Below are positions 25,401 to 36,431 of a DNA stretch of 64,000 bases, in pieces (positions within the stretch are counted from its first letter, which is position 1; every line of letters begins with the position of its first letter). A program made the position numbers and the translations under genes. The stretch comes from Istiophorus platypterus (lineage: Eukaryota > Chordata > Actinopteri > Istiophoriformes > Istiophoridae): contig CM029111.1 in assembly GCA_016859345.1 (NCBI GenBank), positions 13,829,714-13,893,713 of the forward strand, given 5' to 3'. Below the pieces are notes generated by a model that worked only from the letters and a program-made list of their open reading frames with translations, was not told the origin of the DNA and made no database searches.

Positions 25401-28400
25401 TCTGAGTGACTGGGTACAATGGGCCTCGCTCAGTGCCAGTATTCGCCTGAAGATGTTTATGCTGCGAAGGCTATTTCAAGAATCTGCAGCACTGGCGGCA
25501 TATGCATCATATTTACATAGATGAGTGGACTCACGCCAAAGTCTGGTGGACGGGAGGGAGCGTACACACAAGTGGAAAAAGAGCTCAAGCTCACGAATGT
25601 TCCCACTCTCGGGAACCAGATTCACACACGGGCGTTACAGACCACCTACACTTCCCATATGAGCCCGATGATGAATCTCTCTTATGAGAAATCCGCATTC
25701 TGATAAGCACGTATGGCATGCTGTGAAAGGAAAAGGTTACCCGGTGCAAAGGATTGTGTTCGTGAATAAATCTGCCTACATGCATGCCTGTGCATGTGTA
25801 ATTGTGCATATGTGACAAGCAGCAATCAAACTACTTACTGGAAGGAGGGGGGGCGCGAGTCTCCGATGCCCCCTGTTCTTTCAAGAGGGGGAGGCAGCTC
25901 CGGGTGGCTCTCCGTGCACTGAGATCCTCCATCAGAATGGGCACTCTCCGCCAGGACCAACTGGGAGAGAGAAGATGAAGGAAAAAAGGGGAAAATGCTT
26001 GTTGTGGATCAGACATATTCAGCTCTGGGGAGAAACACAAACAATGATAAATATTTTGTTGAACGATATAGGTCCCATAGTGCGCAGGGGGGGGGGGGGA
26101 TCAAAAACAACCTCGGCAGACACTGCGACACTCAAAGATAAACACTCAGTGATGTTGGCACCCCAGAGACAGGCACATCTTGTGTACAAGTACGCATGAG
26201 GAAAGGCTATGAAATGAGATGCAGAAACGGGGGCCTGGAGATGACTGGTGGCTCCGCATTAACAACTTGAGAAACACAGCACGCGACATAGAAACTTAAA
26301 AAGACCAGACGGCTTTTACGCAGCTGAGTGTCAGTACAAAGGCTGATGTACAATGACCCATAGATATAGCTGCTCTCCTTTCATCTGAGCCAGAATAATG
26401 AAAGTTAAAGCAGGCAGCCGTGGAAACACTAAAAACTGTGTGGGCTATGATTATTCTAACGCAAGCCGGGGGGGGGATTCACAGGTGTCACTATGGTGTC
26501 CCTAGATTCTTTAATGAACCCTGTTGGCTATTTTTTCTTTTTTTTTCAAAGACTGAAATTATTTCTGCAGTTTCCATCACCTTCTGCTTCTGGTTTTCTG
26601 TCCGAAACACACTAAGCAGGCTCTGGTCTTTCGGTTCTCCTGATTTATGGAAAAACTGCTTAATAACTAGCTTCTCCGATGTTCTTTCTCCGTGTATAAG
26701 AGTATTAGTGAGGGGAAAATACCTCCCTACTTTTAATGATGCACTGATTCCTTTTTTTCTGTTACCAGTGCCCTCTTTTTTCTCAATTTTAAATTACGTA
26801 TCACCCAATGTGTGGAGCTCATTGTATTATTTTATGTAAGGTAACAAGTGACCTGGTATTACTATAGCACTGTTGGCTGCCTGCTGCGATTAAAAAAAAC
26901 GTTACTGATAACGTAAATACTTAATTTAAAAAAAATATATATATCTACATACTGATCCGCGTACGGTAATATAGTCACTTGGGCTCTGATCTCAATACAA
27001 TCCCTCGGGTTGGTGCATCCCTGGGCTACATGAAGGTTTGGCCAAGGGTGCTACACAATTCTTGTTCATTCTTTAATTGTAAATTTTAAAATAAGGTTTC
27101 CTCACATAAAATATTAGGCAATTTTTACATCAATTAGATTTTTATATTTGTTTCCAACATTTTAAAAATTGGAAGGAACAAATCAGCACATATCCAAATC
27201 ACATTATCAAAAGCCCTGTTGGTGAATATGCTGTTACGCCCTGCTCAGACTGGTGAAATAATATCAAACCGTCAGCAAGGCAGTCCCAACTTGCAACTCT
27301 ATAGCCAGCAATGTGTGACTGATTCTGACCTTTGACCTCCCTATCGAGGAAGAAAAATAATAATTAATTTCTGTGCAGAGATCAATTAAGCATAGTATTT
27401 ATATGCTAGAATAAATAAAAAAACAAAGGCCACCAAGTAGATTAAACGAACAGCCTATCAATCTAATCCATATATCCTTGCACTTAGTCTGCCATCAGTA
27501 TTTAAAGTAAAGCCAGAGCTTATGCCCCCCCCCCCCCCCCAAGAAAGTGATTAAGAGGTAAATGCTCCTCTGACATGAAAAATTTACTTGATTTTAAATT
27601 GTGAAACTTTGTCTCACAGCACTGTTCAACTTCATTAATTACAAAACCCTATAAATCTCCAGAGGTCAAGAGTGTAACCTCCATCGGATAGGTTACACCC
27701 GATGGTATGATTTATTGTTTTAGTGTCAAAACCAGCCAACTGTGATTATATATATATATTTTTTTTTTTTTTAATTTTCTCTTTTTTTTAAACAGGCCTC
27801 GTTTAATATCAAATGGAAGCACTCACATCTATACAATGCAGCTGAACAGCAAGCTCAAGGTGAAGAGTGTTTCAAAAGCTCTGTGGGGGCGTTGCATGAC
27901 TACATTTACATGATCCATGAGTGCTCCACATATCTTTGGTTGGAGCTGAGGCCGTGCAACCAGGCACGCGGCCAGGAGAGAGAGGGGCGGCATGGGTGCA
28001 CCATCCATCTCACTTACCCAGGACACCACTCTCCCGTTGAAGCAGGGCAGCTTGGCGTTGTCATCGGAAATCTCCTCTTTGACGACCCTGGGGGACAGAC
28101 AGACAGACAGAAACAGTCAGAGGGACACAAAGTCGGCTCCACAGCACAGCGCAGCCGGGAGGTGCCCCCCCCCCATGCATAGCTGACAAAGAGCTGAGAG
28201 ACATTTGCGCTTTCTAAGTCGCTTTTTCCACATGGCTTTGGAGCAGCTTTGCACCCTTGGCTAGTACGGGTATAAGCAGCGACAATGTCTCTATCGGGGA
28301 TTTATGGACATCTTGGCTGATCATCCAGTTACATTAAACACAATATTGTGATAAGGGCTGGCAAGGTGCTCACCCTGGCAAGGATAAGGCTATAAACCAG

Positions 28401-28855
28401 TGATAAATGGTTCTAACAGCAGACCTGCAGAGGGGTGCATGTTTCTCAAAGATCCAGCTGAGATAGATAGATAGATAGATAGATTTGTCTGAGCATTGTG
28501 TGCGTGGGTAGCAAAAGCCAGAAAGATAGATAGATAGATAGATCGATAGATAGATAGATAGATAGACAGATTTGTCTGAGCATTGTGTGCGTGGGTAGCA
28601 AAAGCCCGATAGTTGCGACAACGGGGCGTCAAGGCACGGGAACATGTATTAATAGAGCTATCTTGTGCTTGAGCTCCCCTCCGTATGTTCGTCTTTGGCT
28701 GTAAATTCCCCACAAAAATACCTCCCAGTTACCCTTTGACCCGCTGGGGCACAGTTCAGCAGCGAGCAGCCACCACACCTGCTAGACTCGTGTCACACAG
28801 ATCAAGCCTGGAGCTAGCTGAGGGGCAGGAGATGAGCCGGCTAACACCTTACACT

Positions 28856-28901
<46 letters not shown>

Positions 28902-29815
28902 GCTGAAACATGCCGATATATTTGCCCGATTCGATTATAACTCCCTGTTTGTCTCAATGGATGTTGTTTGTTTTTTCCGTTTGTTTTTTGCAAAGGATTT
29001 TCTCAGAAATGGCATAAGCAAGCATATCTGAAACTCTGTAGAAATCTCATATTAGCTTCTTGGCTTTGAACATAGTACATGAAAAGGGAGAGGCATGACT
29101 TGAGAGCAGCAGGAAACCCTAAGAAGATTTTATGCAGGGGTGTCTCTGACAGTGACTTTATGGCTTTTTTTTCCCTACTTCTTGTTTGCCAGAACTTCCC
29201 TGTTACTGAAATGATTAGCCAGGCTAGTCGTGTTTTTTTTCTTTTTTTCTTTTTTCTGCGCGCTGCTGCCATGGGAGCTGCATTGCTGGGAGTGGTGGAT
29301 GGAGATAACGTAGCCTTGTGGCTGGAACTGACGACCACAGAGCGTGCTCCTGTGGCCTGTTCCACCTCAGGGAGGAAAAGGGAGGGAGGCGAGGGCTGAC
29401 TCTGCTGGCTGCTCATTAGGTAGGAAGTGTTTGCATCCTCTCTCTCTCTCAAGCCGCATGCACAGCTGTAAGGTGACTTGTGAGGATGTGGGAGTGGCCC
29501 GTGGAAACGAAATCTCGGCGACGGTTCTTCTTCCTAATGTTTTACTGGAATAAGGCTGGCTGCTCTACTCCCACAGCTCTCCAGTATCACTGTATTTTTA
29601 AAAATCCGACGGAGCCAACATGCAAAATAAATCTCTTAAACATGTCTCTGTCTGTTGCAAGAGCTGAAACCAAAAGACCCAAGAAACAGTTCCAACTATA
29701 ACAGATGATGACTTCAACTTAAATTGAAATACCCTCGGCCATCTGATATCAGGATCATGTTAGTGTTAGTTCCACTCCTGAACTCAACACAGACACACAA
29801 ATGCAACCACACACA

Positions 29816-29848
<33 letters not shown>

Positions 29849-32800
29849 GCACACACACAAACAAACCATAAGCCCTGTTTAGAGAAGCATGTGTCTGGTG
29901 TGGGCTGCTGTCACAGTTCTGATTTCTTAGAGCTGACAGCTTAAATAGGTCTTAACAGATTTCACAGGATAGTGACACAAGATTTACCCTGGTGATCGCT
30001 GAATATTCCACTGCTGGGGATATTTGTGTAGCTGTGGAAGATTAGACGTGTTTGTTTTCGCTGTGAGACACAGAGGAGGGCTGGGTAGTTACGGCCTAAA
30101 CCAGAAACCAGGGGCAGGGGAAGCCGGGCCAGGGAAAACTGGCCAGCAGACCGAGGACTTTGGTGGGTTGATGCTAATGATACTATAAACAGGGAAGCAA
30201 AATATTTGTAGTCGAATAAGATTGTGAGCAGATAGACTTCAATACGACACCGAGTCTGACTCCGTAAACAAACCAATTCAACTTTGTATGCCAGAAACAC
30301 TTTATAATAGCATGCATACTGTCGATGGTACATCTAAAACTGTAATCCTGTGGTTTTCACAAGCACCATAATAACAAAGGTCAGAAGTTTTTAGTTGTTT
30401 TTCATCCAAAATGTCACTATGAGGCAAATAGTATATTGTCAATATCACGGTAAAGAGCATTTTGTCAATGCCAAGACACCTGAGTGTAGTATAACCTTCA
30501 AATCTGTCACAATCCTCAAACAGGAAAAAACATAGTGAGGTGGGGCAGGAGTGCATTTCTGCAAAAAGCTGCAGATTTCTGTCCTCTAACTACACGGGCT
30601 TAGCATCACTTCCTCAGCAGGAGAAAGATCCCCTTGCCAGCCCCCTGTTTTCTGAGGCACAGACAAGACTGTTTCTTTCAGACCCTCGGCTTGGCTGCTT
30701 CCTCAGCTCCACAGTGCCTCTGTGACTTGCATTATAGTGAGGTCTCAAACCCACTCACCACTAGTGGCAATGACAAAGCGCCATATCATCACCTTGAAGT
30801 CTCCGAAAAAGCCAAGTGGGTTCGATCAAAACAACTCAGCCTCAATTAGCTTCCCGTCTTATGCATATTGATGAATGCATGCATATGACCAGAAAAAAAA
30901 GAAAGAAAGAAAACAACTGAAGTATGAAATGTGCACAAAGAAACGTTCATCGTTTAATTTTCTGTGCTCTGTTGTGTGAACGGAAAAATGCCACAGCCTA
31001 TGGTAACACTGATCCCAGAGGGAACACAAATGGCATGTTCGCTGCAGTAAACGGAGGCATTTTGGGGCTAAACCGTTTATCAAATTTGTGTGGCCATTGC
31101 TTAAAGAGCCGATATGGCCAGCACAAATGTAGTTCGGCAATCCCATAAGAAAATGGCTGGTTTTTCCTGCACAGCAGGGGGTCTACTACAGAGGACCTTG
31201 CACTGACTGCTCATTTACATTTCAAACACTGTCTATAACTGCAAGGGATTTGATGTTTTCCCTCTATGCTCAGCAGTCTTATTCCTCCCTGGCTAATTCT
31301 CCAGCAGCCATACTGTCTGTGTGTATGCAGTGCAGCCAGCATGGCTACCACAAAGCCCTGCTATCCTCTGTGCCTTTGACTGGGTTTTGCTTCCATACTG
31401 TGCCAGTACCATACGGCACTCACAGAGCCTGAATATTCAACCTTAACTCAAAGGTAGGAAGGCTCATGAAGATGCCTTTGTAAACTGTTAATAACAGCCC
31501 TGTGTACAAAAAACAGGTGTGTGACAATGTCCAATCCGCATAAACAATTTAACTTGCCGTCGGCCCACTATAACGCCACGTTCGGCAATATGGAGCCACG
31601 TCTCCATGTGGTGAATGCAAACATGCTTTGTTTGTTTCCATAATCTGCCTGTCGATCACCTGAGGCCCAGCTAGCAGCCAGGCCTGCAGTGCAAGAGAGG
31701 CAGGAAGCCTGGGCTGAAGAGGGGGGGGGTGACAAAGCAGCGTACCGAGCCTAGCCTGCCACCAGGAAGAGCCAGTTTCCCCCACAAGGTCAGGCTGCAG
31801 TGGAAATGTATGACGCTCGGCTCTATAGACACTGCCTGCCTCTGCATTTCCTCCAATCAACGTTTGCGATCACCGTGCTAGATACTAATGTGTGTGGGCC
31901 CATGTATGACTGTTCAGACTGGAATGAGAAACAGGCACTGACACAAATATGTCATTCTCGGCGAAGGCCTGACACAAGTAGATCTCGCTGACCAAGGGAG
32001 CCCAAAGAGCTTTGTAGACCTGGTGTGACTCCTGAAAATCAGGATGGGATTACAAAGGGAGGAACAGAGAGCAAAAAGCAAAAAGCAAAAAAAAAAAAAA
32101 AAAAGGAGGGAAAGAGGGAGGAAACATTTCTATTATTCACAAAGTCCAGCATCTAGTAGAAAGAGGGTGGTAGCTCCTGTGACTTTCTGGGGTAGAAGTC
32201 CCCGTGAAAAATAAGATTTTAGTTTTAGTTAACATTTACATATCCTTTGATACAGCACCCCTTTTACACAAAATGTTGTGCCGCTTTAGAATCTTCTATC
32301 CCAGCTCCATAACTGATGCTACGACATTATCGGTGGCAAAATTACACCCCGTGATCTATCATTTCGCTCCTCTCCCTACTGACCACGGTAAATTTCGGCA
32401 TTGCTTATTACATGTCCTACCTGACCGAGGAGCTAGTGGACTGCGAGATGCGCTGAGCTGAGCTGAGATGTCAAACAAACTGCCCCTTCAATGTGCATTA
32501 TCTAATCTACATTTACATGCAGTCCTTTTTGAAACCTTCAGCACCAGACCTACTGTAACAAGACTAAGAGAGTAACTGTTGGAGCACCTAGAAAAAAAAA
32601 AAAAGAAAAAAGGATATGAGGATGTTGCACTGTTTGGCAGATCTCCTCAGCCGGGGCAATTACTGTAAATGCAAACATTGATTATGTGATTGCACGTCTA
32701 ATAGTCACAATCAACTGCTCGTGGCAGTCGAGTCCCCTTGGCATTCACCCTCAGTCCATTACGTTCGATTGCCTATAAAGAAAGACAACTTCCCAGGCTG

Positions 32801-33419
32801 TTACAAGCCAGTGAATTTCTGGACTTAGTCATTTCTTATGGTCCATAATGAAAAAAAAAAAAAAAAAAAATCACATGCTCCAATAACCAGACACAGGAAA
32901 AAAAAAAAACAACAAAAACGACAACCGGAGAACATGAACATGTGGACTCTTTGTCACCATTGCTCTGACAAATATATATGTATATATGGATATGGACATA
33001 TAGGTATAGATATAAATATATAGACTTAGATGTATTCCACCTGGTGAATATATTGACATTATTGTGCCTTAATGCACTGACTCTGAGGAGCAGGGGTCTG
33101 GGCTCTGTGTAATGCATGCGGGGCTGCGTCATTAGGGCTCTGGACAGATCTGGTATCACTTCAAACACTTGAGTGTGTGCGCGCGTGCGCGTGCGTGAGT
33201 GTGTGCGTGTGTGAGCGTGTGTGTGTGTGTGTGTGAGAGTGTGTGTATGCGCGTGCGTGTGCGCGCGTCCCCTCCGCCGCGCACAGGTTCGCCTGCAATA
33301 ACGAGCAGGTGCCAGGAGCATGGAAACAGACGAGGCACCACAGTTCGCACGCATGTAACAATGTTGCAGCCCGCGTCGTCCGATGTTGCCTATCACGGCC
33401 CGGAATAGAACGTTTTCAT

Positions 33420-33463
<44 letters not shown>

Positions 33464-33743
33464 ACTCACACACTCACACACACAATGCAATAGTAAATAG
33501 CTCGAGAACCAGGCGAACGGGTTAATGATAATAATAATAGTAATAATAATAATAACCGACGGTGGCCACTTACCCGAAATCCTGGTCCATGGATTTGAAG
33601 AAGAATTTGTAGCTATTGACCGGTCGGTTGTTGAGGACATTTTTAAAATCCGCTAAGGTGACTTTCTCCGGAGAAACGGACAGCTTGACCAGATACGGAG
33701 TCTCCTCCTCGTCTATATGATATATTATTTTAGTCTCCGCCAT
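12334..33743 (-). CDS. dvl1: Dishevelled segment polarity protein 1, complete CDS, 15 exons
   Basis: Exons: 33574-33743, 28018-28087, 25839-25960, 23079-23197, 19137-19275, 18339-18432, 18112-18181, 17878-18017, 17266-17342, 16736-16803, 16483-16560, 16184-16318, 15413-15580, 15076-15291, 12334-12854. Total 2187 nt, 728 aa; phases agree throughout. Domains: DIX (1 to about 83, starts MAETKIIYHIDEEETPYLVK), a Ser/acidic segment, a basic run KRRRRRHK (225-232), PDZ (about 252-338, with FLGISIVGQSNDRGDGGIYI), DEP (about 398-482), a Pro-rich segment, a His/Ser-rich tail (604-636) and the conserved end CEFFVDIM. The PDZ-DEP features (VMQLPDSGLEIRDRM, NAVIGADVVDWLY) are DVL1-type rather than DVL2/3. 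Dvl is the cytoplasmic hub linking Frizzled to canonical Wnt/beta-catenin and planar-polarity signalling (family knowledge). Exon 13 ends at a weak donor (GTACAG). The linker between exons 11 and 12 is unusually short. Which teleost dvl1 copy this is cannot be decided. Confidence 0.96.
12855..15075 (-). other. dvl1 intron 14
   Basis: 2.2 kb intron between the penultimate and last coding exons. It holds a G-run near 13791-13800, a poly(A) run at 14526-14549 and no recognisable coding sequence. A 154-codon + strand frame at 13823-14287 has no family resemblance. Confidence 0.6.
19276..23078 (-). other. dvl1 intron 4
   Basis: 3.8 kb intron. It contains a GA microsatellite (22424-22455), a second GA-rich tract near 22180-22200 and a small tandem repeat of AGAATAAGCAT near 20145-20165. 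A 155-codon - strand frame at 20554-21021 shows no domain. No confident gene inside. Confidence 0.55.
22424..22455. repeat. (GA)n microsatellite
   Basis: Near-perfect GA run in dvl1 intron 4. Confidence 0.9.
23198..25838 (-). other. dvl1 intron 3
   Basis: 2.6 kb intron with a GC-rich segment at about 24240-24560 and a G-rich tract at about 24920-24970. No coding similarity is recognised in its open frames. Confidence 0.55.
25961..28017 (-). other. dvl1 intron 2
   Basis: 2.1 kb intron. It carries a G-run near 26089-26099, a C-run at 27524-27540 and AT-rich blocks. No gene is seen. Confidence 0.55.
28461..28606. repeat. Duplicated unit: GATA microsatellite plus unique 38-bp flank
   Basis: GATA runs at 28461-28484 and 28524-28566 are each followed by the same flank (TTTGTCTGAGCATTGTGTGC, then GTGGGTAGCAAAAGCC), at about 28484-28519 and 28571-28606. 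The flanks are identical over about 36 bp, so this is a tandem duplication of a microsatellite-bearing unit, probably recent. Confidence 0.9.
28859..28899. repeat. (CA)n microsatellite
   Basis: Perfect CA run of about 20 units in dvl1 intron 1. Confidence 0.95.
29803..29866. repeat. Interrupted (CA)n microsatellite
   Basis: CA-rich tract with AAAC interruptions in dvl1 intron 1. Confidence 0.85.
33171..33268. repeat. (TG/CG)n alternating purine-pyrimidine tract
   Basis: About 98 bp of almost unbroken TG, GC and CG alternation, close downstream of dvl1 exon 1. Such alternation favours Z-DNA. Confidence 0.9.
33421..33484. repeat. (CA)n microsatellite
   Basis: About 64 bp CA run with three CACACT interruptions, about 90 bp downstream of dvl1 exon 1. 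It is complementary to the TG tract at 33171-33268. Confidence 0.95.
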
Positions 33744-33766
33744 GAGAGTGAGGGGAGGACAACCAT
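33725..33766 (-). promoter_or_regulatory. Upstream ORF overlapping the dvl1 start codon
   Basis: On the - strand an ATG at 33764-33766, 23 nt before the dvl1 ATG and in another frame, opens a 13-codon ORF (MVVLPSLSWRRLK) that ends at TAA 33725-33727, inside the dvl1 coding region. If transcription starts upstream of 33766, scanning ribosomes meet this ATG first. The dvl1 ATG itself has C at -3 and G at +4, a moderate context. Confidence 0.5.
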
Positions 33767-34420
33767 TGACACAGGAAAGGACCGAGGGCTGGCAGCGCAA
33801 TAAGACGGGCCCGCTGTGTTACCAGCTACCCGTAGAATAACATAACAGCGATTCCCTAATACATAAACCTGCATAACCCGCGGTGGGAAGTAAAGCTCCG
33901 TGTCTCTGGCGAACACGGCGAAAATCCGGACATAATCGCGTTACGAGCGCCCGTGGTGTTCCTGCTCCGGTGCGAGTCGGTACGGTGGCTCTGTCGGCAC
34001 TAAAACAGGAAGGGACAGTCCACATCCTTGCGATATGGAGTTGGGAATATTGCTATTGCTATTTTTTTTTTTTTTTTCCCTTTTTCACAGGCTAATTGGT
34101 TAGACAGTGCTGTCATCTAGCGGCGCGCCGGGGCCGTGCGCAAGGGGCGGCCCCGTAACGTGCTCCGCGCCTCACACGGAACGACGGCACACGCTCCTCA
34201 CTGTACGTCTCACTGTACGGACACAAGGTGGAACAAAGGGGACGCGGACCGGGGGGGGGTTTGTCCTTGTTGTTGTTTTGTTGGGTTTATTTTGGTTTTG
34301 ATGGAGCCCGGATAACGTTGATCGTCTCATTGTTGCCGTCACGACTGTGAACCGCTGATAACGAGCGTCTCCGCGGAGTAATACTCCGTCAGGCGGTAGC
34401 GCCTCAACTCAGTTTTAGTT
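33744..34420 (-). promoter_or_regulatory. dvl1 promoter region, CpG-rich
   Basis: The stretch upstream of the dvl1 ATG is rich in CpG compared with the surrounding AT-rich DNA, especially about 33880-34000 and 34115-34400. No TATA box is obvious in the dvl1 direction. This is the usual look of a housekeeping or developmental CpG-type promoter; the exact start site cannot be placed. Confidence 0.4.
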
Positions 34421-34449
34421 CATTCAATTAATTATGGATTATTAATGGG

Positions 34450-34504
<55 letters not shown>
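34450..34504. repeat. (TA)n microsatellite
   Basis: Perfect TA run of about 27 units between dvl1 and mxra8. A shorter AT run lies at about 34740-34761. Confidence 0.95.
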
Positions 34505-34506
<2 letters not shown>

Positions 34507-36431
34507 ATGTCTGAAATGTATGGTGACTTTGGATCCCTGGTTAAATGTATGTAAATACATGTAAACATATACACGTATACACAAATTAAAATCCCATTAA
34601 ATTAAATTTATATAAATATATATATGTATGTATATATTATAAGAGACACTAGCATTATGAGAGACACTAACTGTACTGATGATTATATAGATTAATGGGC
34701 TTTCCTCAGTTAAAGGGCTTATTAAACATTATATATGTCTATATATATATATATATATATAATTGCCAGTGAGATTAAAAATAATTAGAAATTAATTGCT
34801 TAGAAATTAATCAATCATAGGATTGTAAGAGCTTCATTATAAACGGATTGGATTAATCACCCCAGGCGTGGTAATAGGTGGTAGTTACAATGTCTACTGC
34901 AATAACAAAACATATGAACCAAATTTTTATCAGGCTCAGGACATAATGTTAAGCCTTTTCACACAAGAGTTCACTGTTTCTGGGCCTCACTCGTTGCTCT
35001 GTCGTTTAAATACAATTACTGATCACTTACCTCAAATCTTTCTCCTTTTATACCATTATCTGTATATTTTAAGTCTACATCATAGACTTGATTTATCCAA
35101 AGGCCGCATGTGTGACCTTATGTCTGTGGGGGGAACCCGTCTAATAACTGGAGAAAATGATTGAGATTCATGAGCCTGTGACCACTGTTGTGAATGTTTA
35201 ATACAGGAGCTATTTTTATTAGAAGAGGCAAACAACAGAGTGTGTGCAAGCTAGCCAGAGAGAGAGGAAGAGATAGAGAGATAGAGAGAGATAGAGATAG
35301 AGACAGAGAAAGAGAGGGTGAGAGAGAGGGGAAAAAAAGGGCGAGGGCTACAGTTTGCGATTTGGCATTAGAGATAGCAGACACACTTCTTCCTGCAGTA
35401 AACCTTCACAGAGCCATGAAGATTTGTAACAACCTCTATCACTATCCAGCAGTTTTAGTAATGAGAATTCAGTGTTATAAACCAGGATACACTGTACATG
35501 CTTGATGCAAACAAGTACTGCACAGCCCATTAAAGAAAAAAACAAAAAACAAAAAAAACAAATTAACTGTTAAGAGTTTTTTTTTCCTGAGTTTCAGTAA
35601 ACCAAGCCTTTTAGTCCATTCCTCATAAAGTTTTTGTTTTTTTTCACCTGATGAGTTATCAATGAAACAAATGTGTTTTTAAAAGACTATTTATACATTT
35701 TGGGGGAAGATATTTGAGAGAAGAATTTAAGTCTCACAATCTGTATTTCCAGCAAAATACAATATATTTCTAAAGAGATACAGAATAAGGGGACATTTAG
35801 TCCCTTTGTATCCACAGTACTTTTTTTAAAAAAGAAAAACCTACTATCTATTGTTTAAAATGTGTTCCTCTTGTTTCCAAACACTGTCTACATACAGTAA
35901 ATTAACCTTCAAAACATGAACATGGAACATGATGAAATATCTTTTACAAAAAAAGTACAGCAGAATTTGTACAAAAAAAGGAATGTTATCAAATTTCAAC
36001 AATTAAGAAGAGCTGTGAGCTTAAGCTCTGTAAGCATGCGCAGGAAACTGAAAACATATTTCAATAATCAGCATGCATTTTAACTCATAAAAAAGTGTTT
36101 TTACAAAAAGATGAATAAAAAAAAGTCTAATATTCAACATAAACCAACCAGTGAATGCAAAGAGTAACGATCCAATAAATGTTTATCCTAATTGTTACAA
36201 CAGCTGTTGAAAATGCAAGTTATATATATATATATAAAAAAAAAATTACACATAAAAAATGATGATGCCATGTAGTGAAAAAGCTTAGTGTGCCACAGTT
36301 ACAGCAGAGGGAGCATTCCTCCTGTCCTCTCCTGGGTTCCTCCTTTTTTTTCCTCTCCTTTTTCTCCACGGTCCTTTTCTCTTCCAGTCGTTTGCCCTGG
36401 ACCTGCCAGCAGCATCTCAGAAATATCACAC
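34505..36431 (-). other. Intergenic DNA and probable mxra8 3'UTR
   Basis: AT-rich with no gene seen. The part just below 36432 should be mxra8 3'UTR. A - strand AATAAA (TTTATT at 35215-35220) is a possible end. A GA-rich microsatellite lies at 35262-35331. Confidence 0.4.
35262..35331. repeat. Imperfect (GA/GATA)n tract
   Basis: AGAGAGAT-type purine-rich repeat of about 70 bp. Confidence 0.85.

Larger units (their letters stand above)
28088..33573 (-). other. dvl1 intron 1
   Basis: 5.5 kb first intron. It holds a duplicated GATA-repeat unit (28461-28606), CA/TG microsatellites (28859-28899, 29803-29866, 33171-33268, 33421-33484), A-runs near 32087-32104 and 32850-32870, and no recognisable exon. 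Regulatory elements of dvl1 may lie here, but none can be named from sequence alone. Confidence 0.5.

Noticed and set aside
28461..28606. Repeats with spacers suggesting a CRISPR-like array
   Set aside because: It is a duplicated GATA microsatellite unit in a vertebrate intron, with only two copies.
32836..33465. 209-codon - strand frame of His/Thr/Arg repeats in dvl1 intron 1
   Set aside because: It is the translation of CA/TG microsatellites and T-runs.
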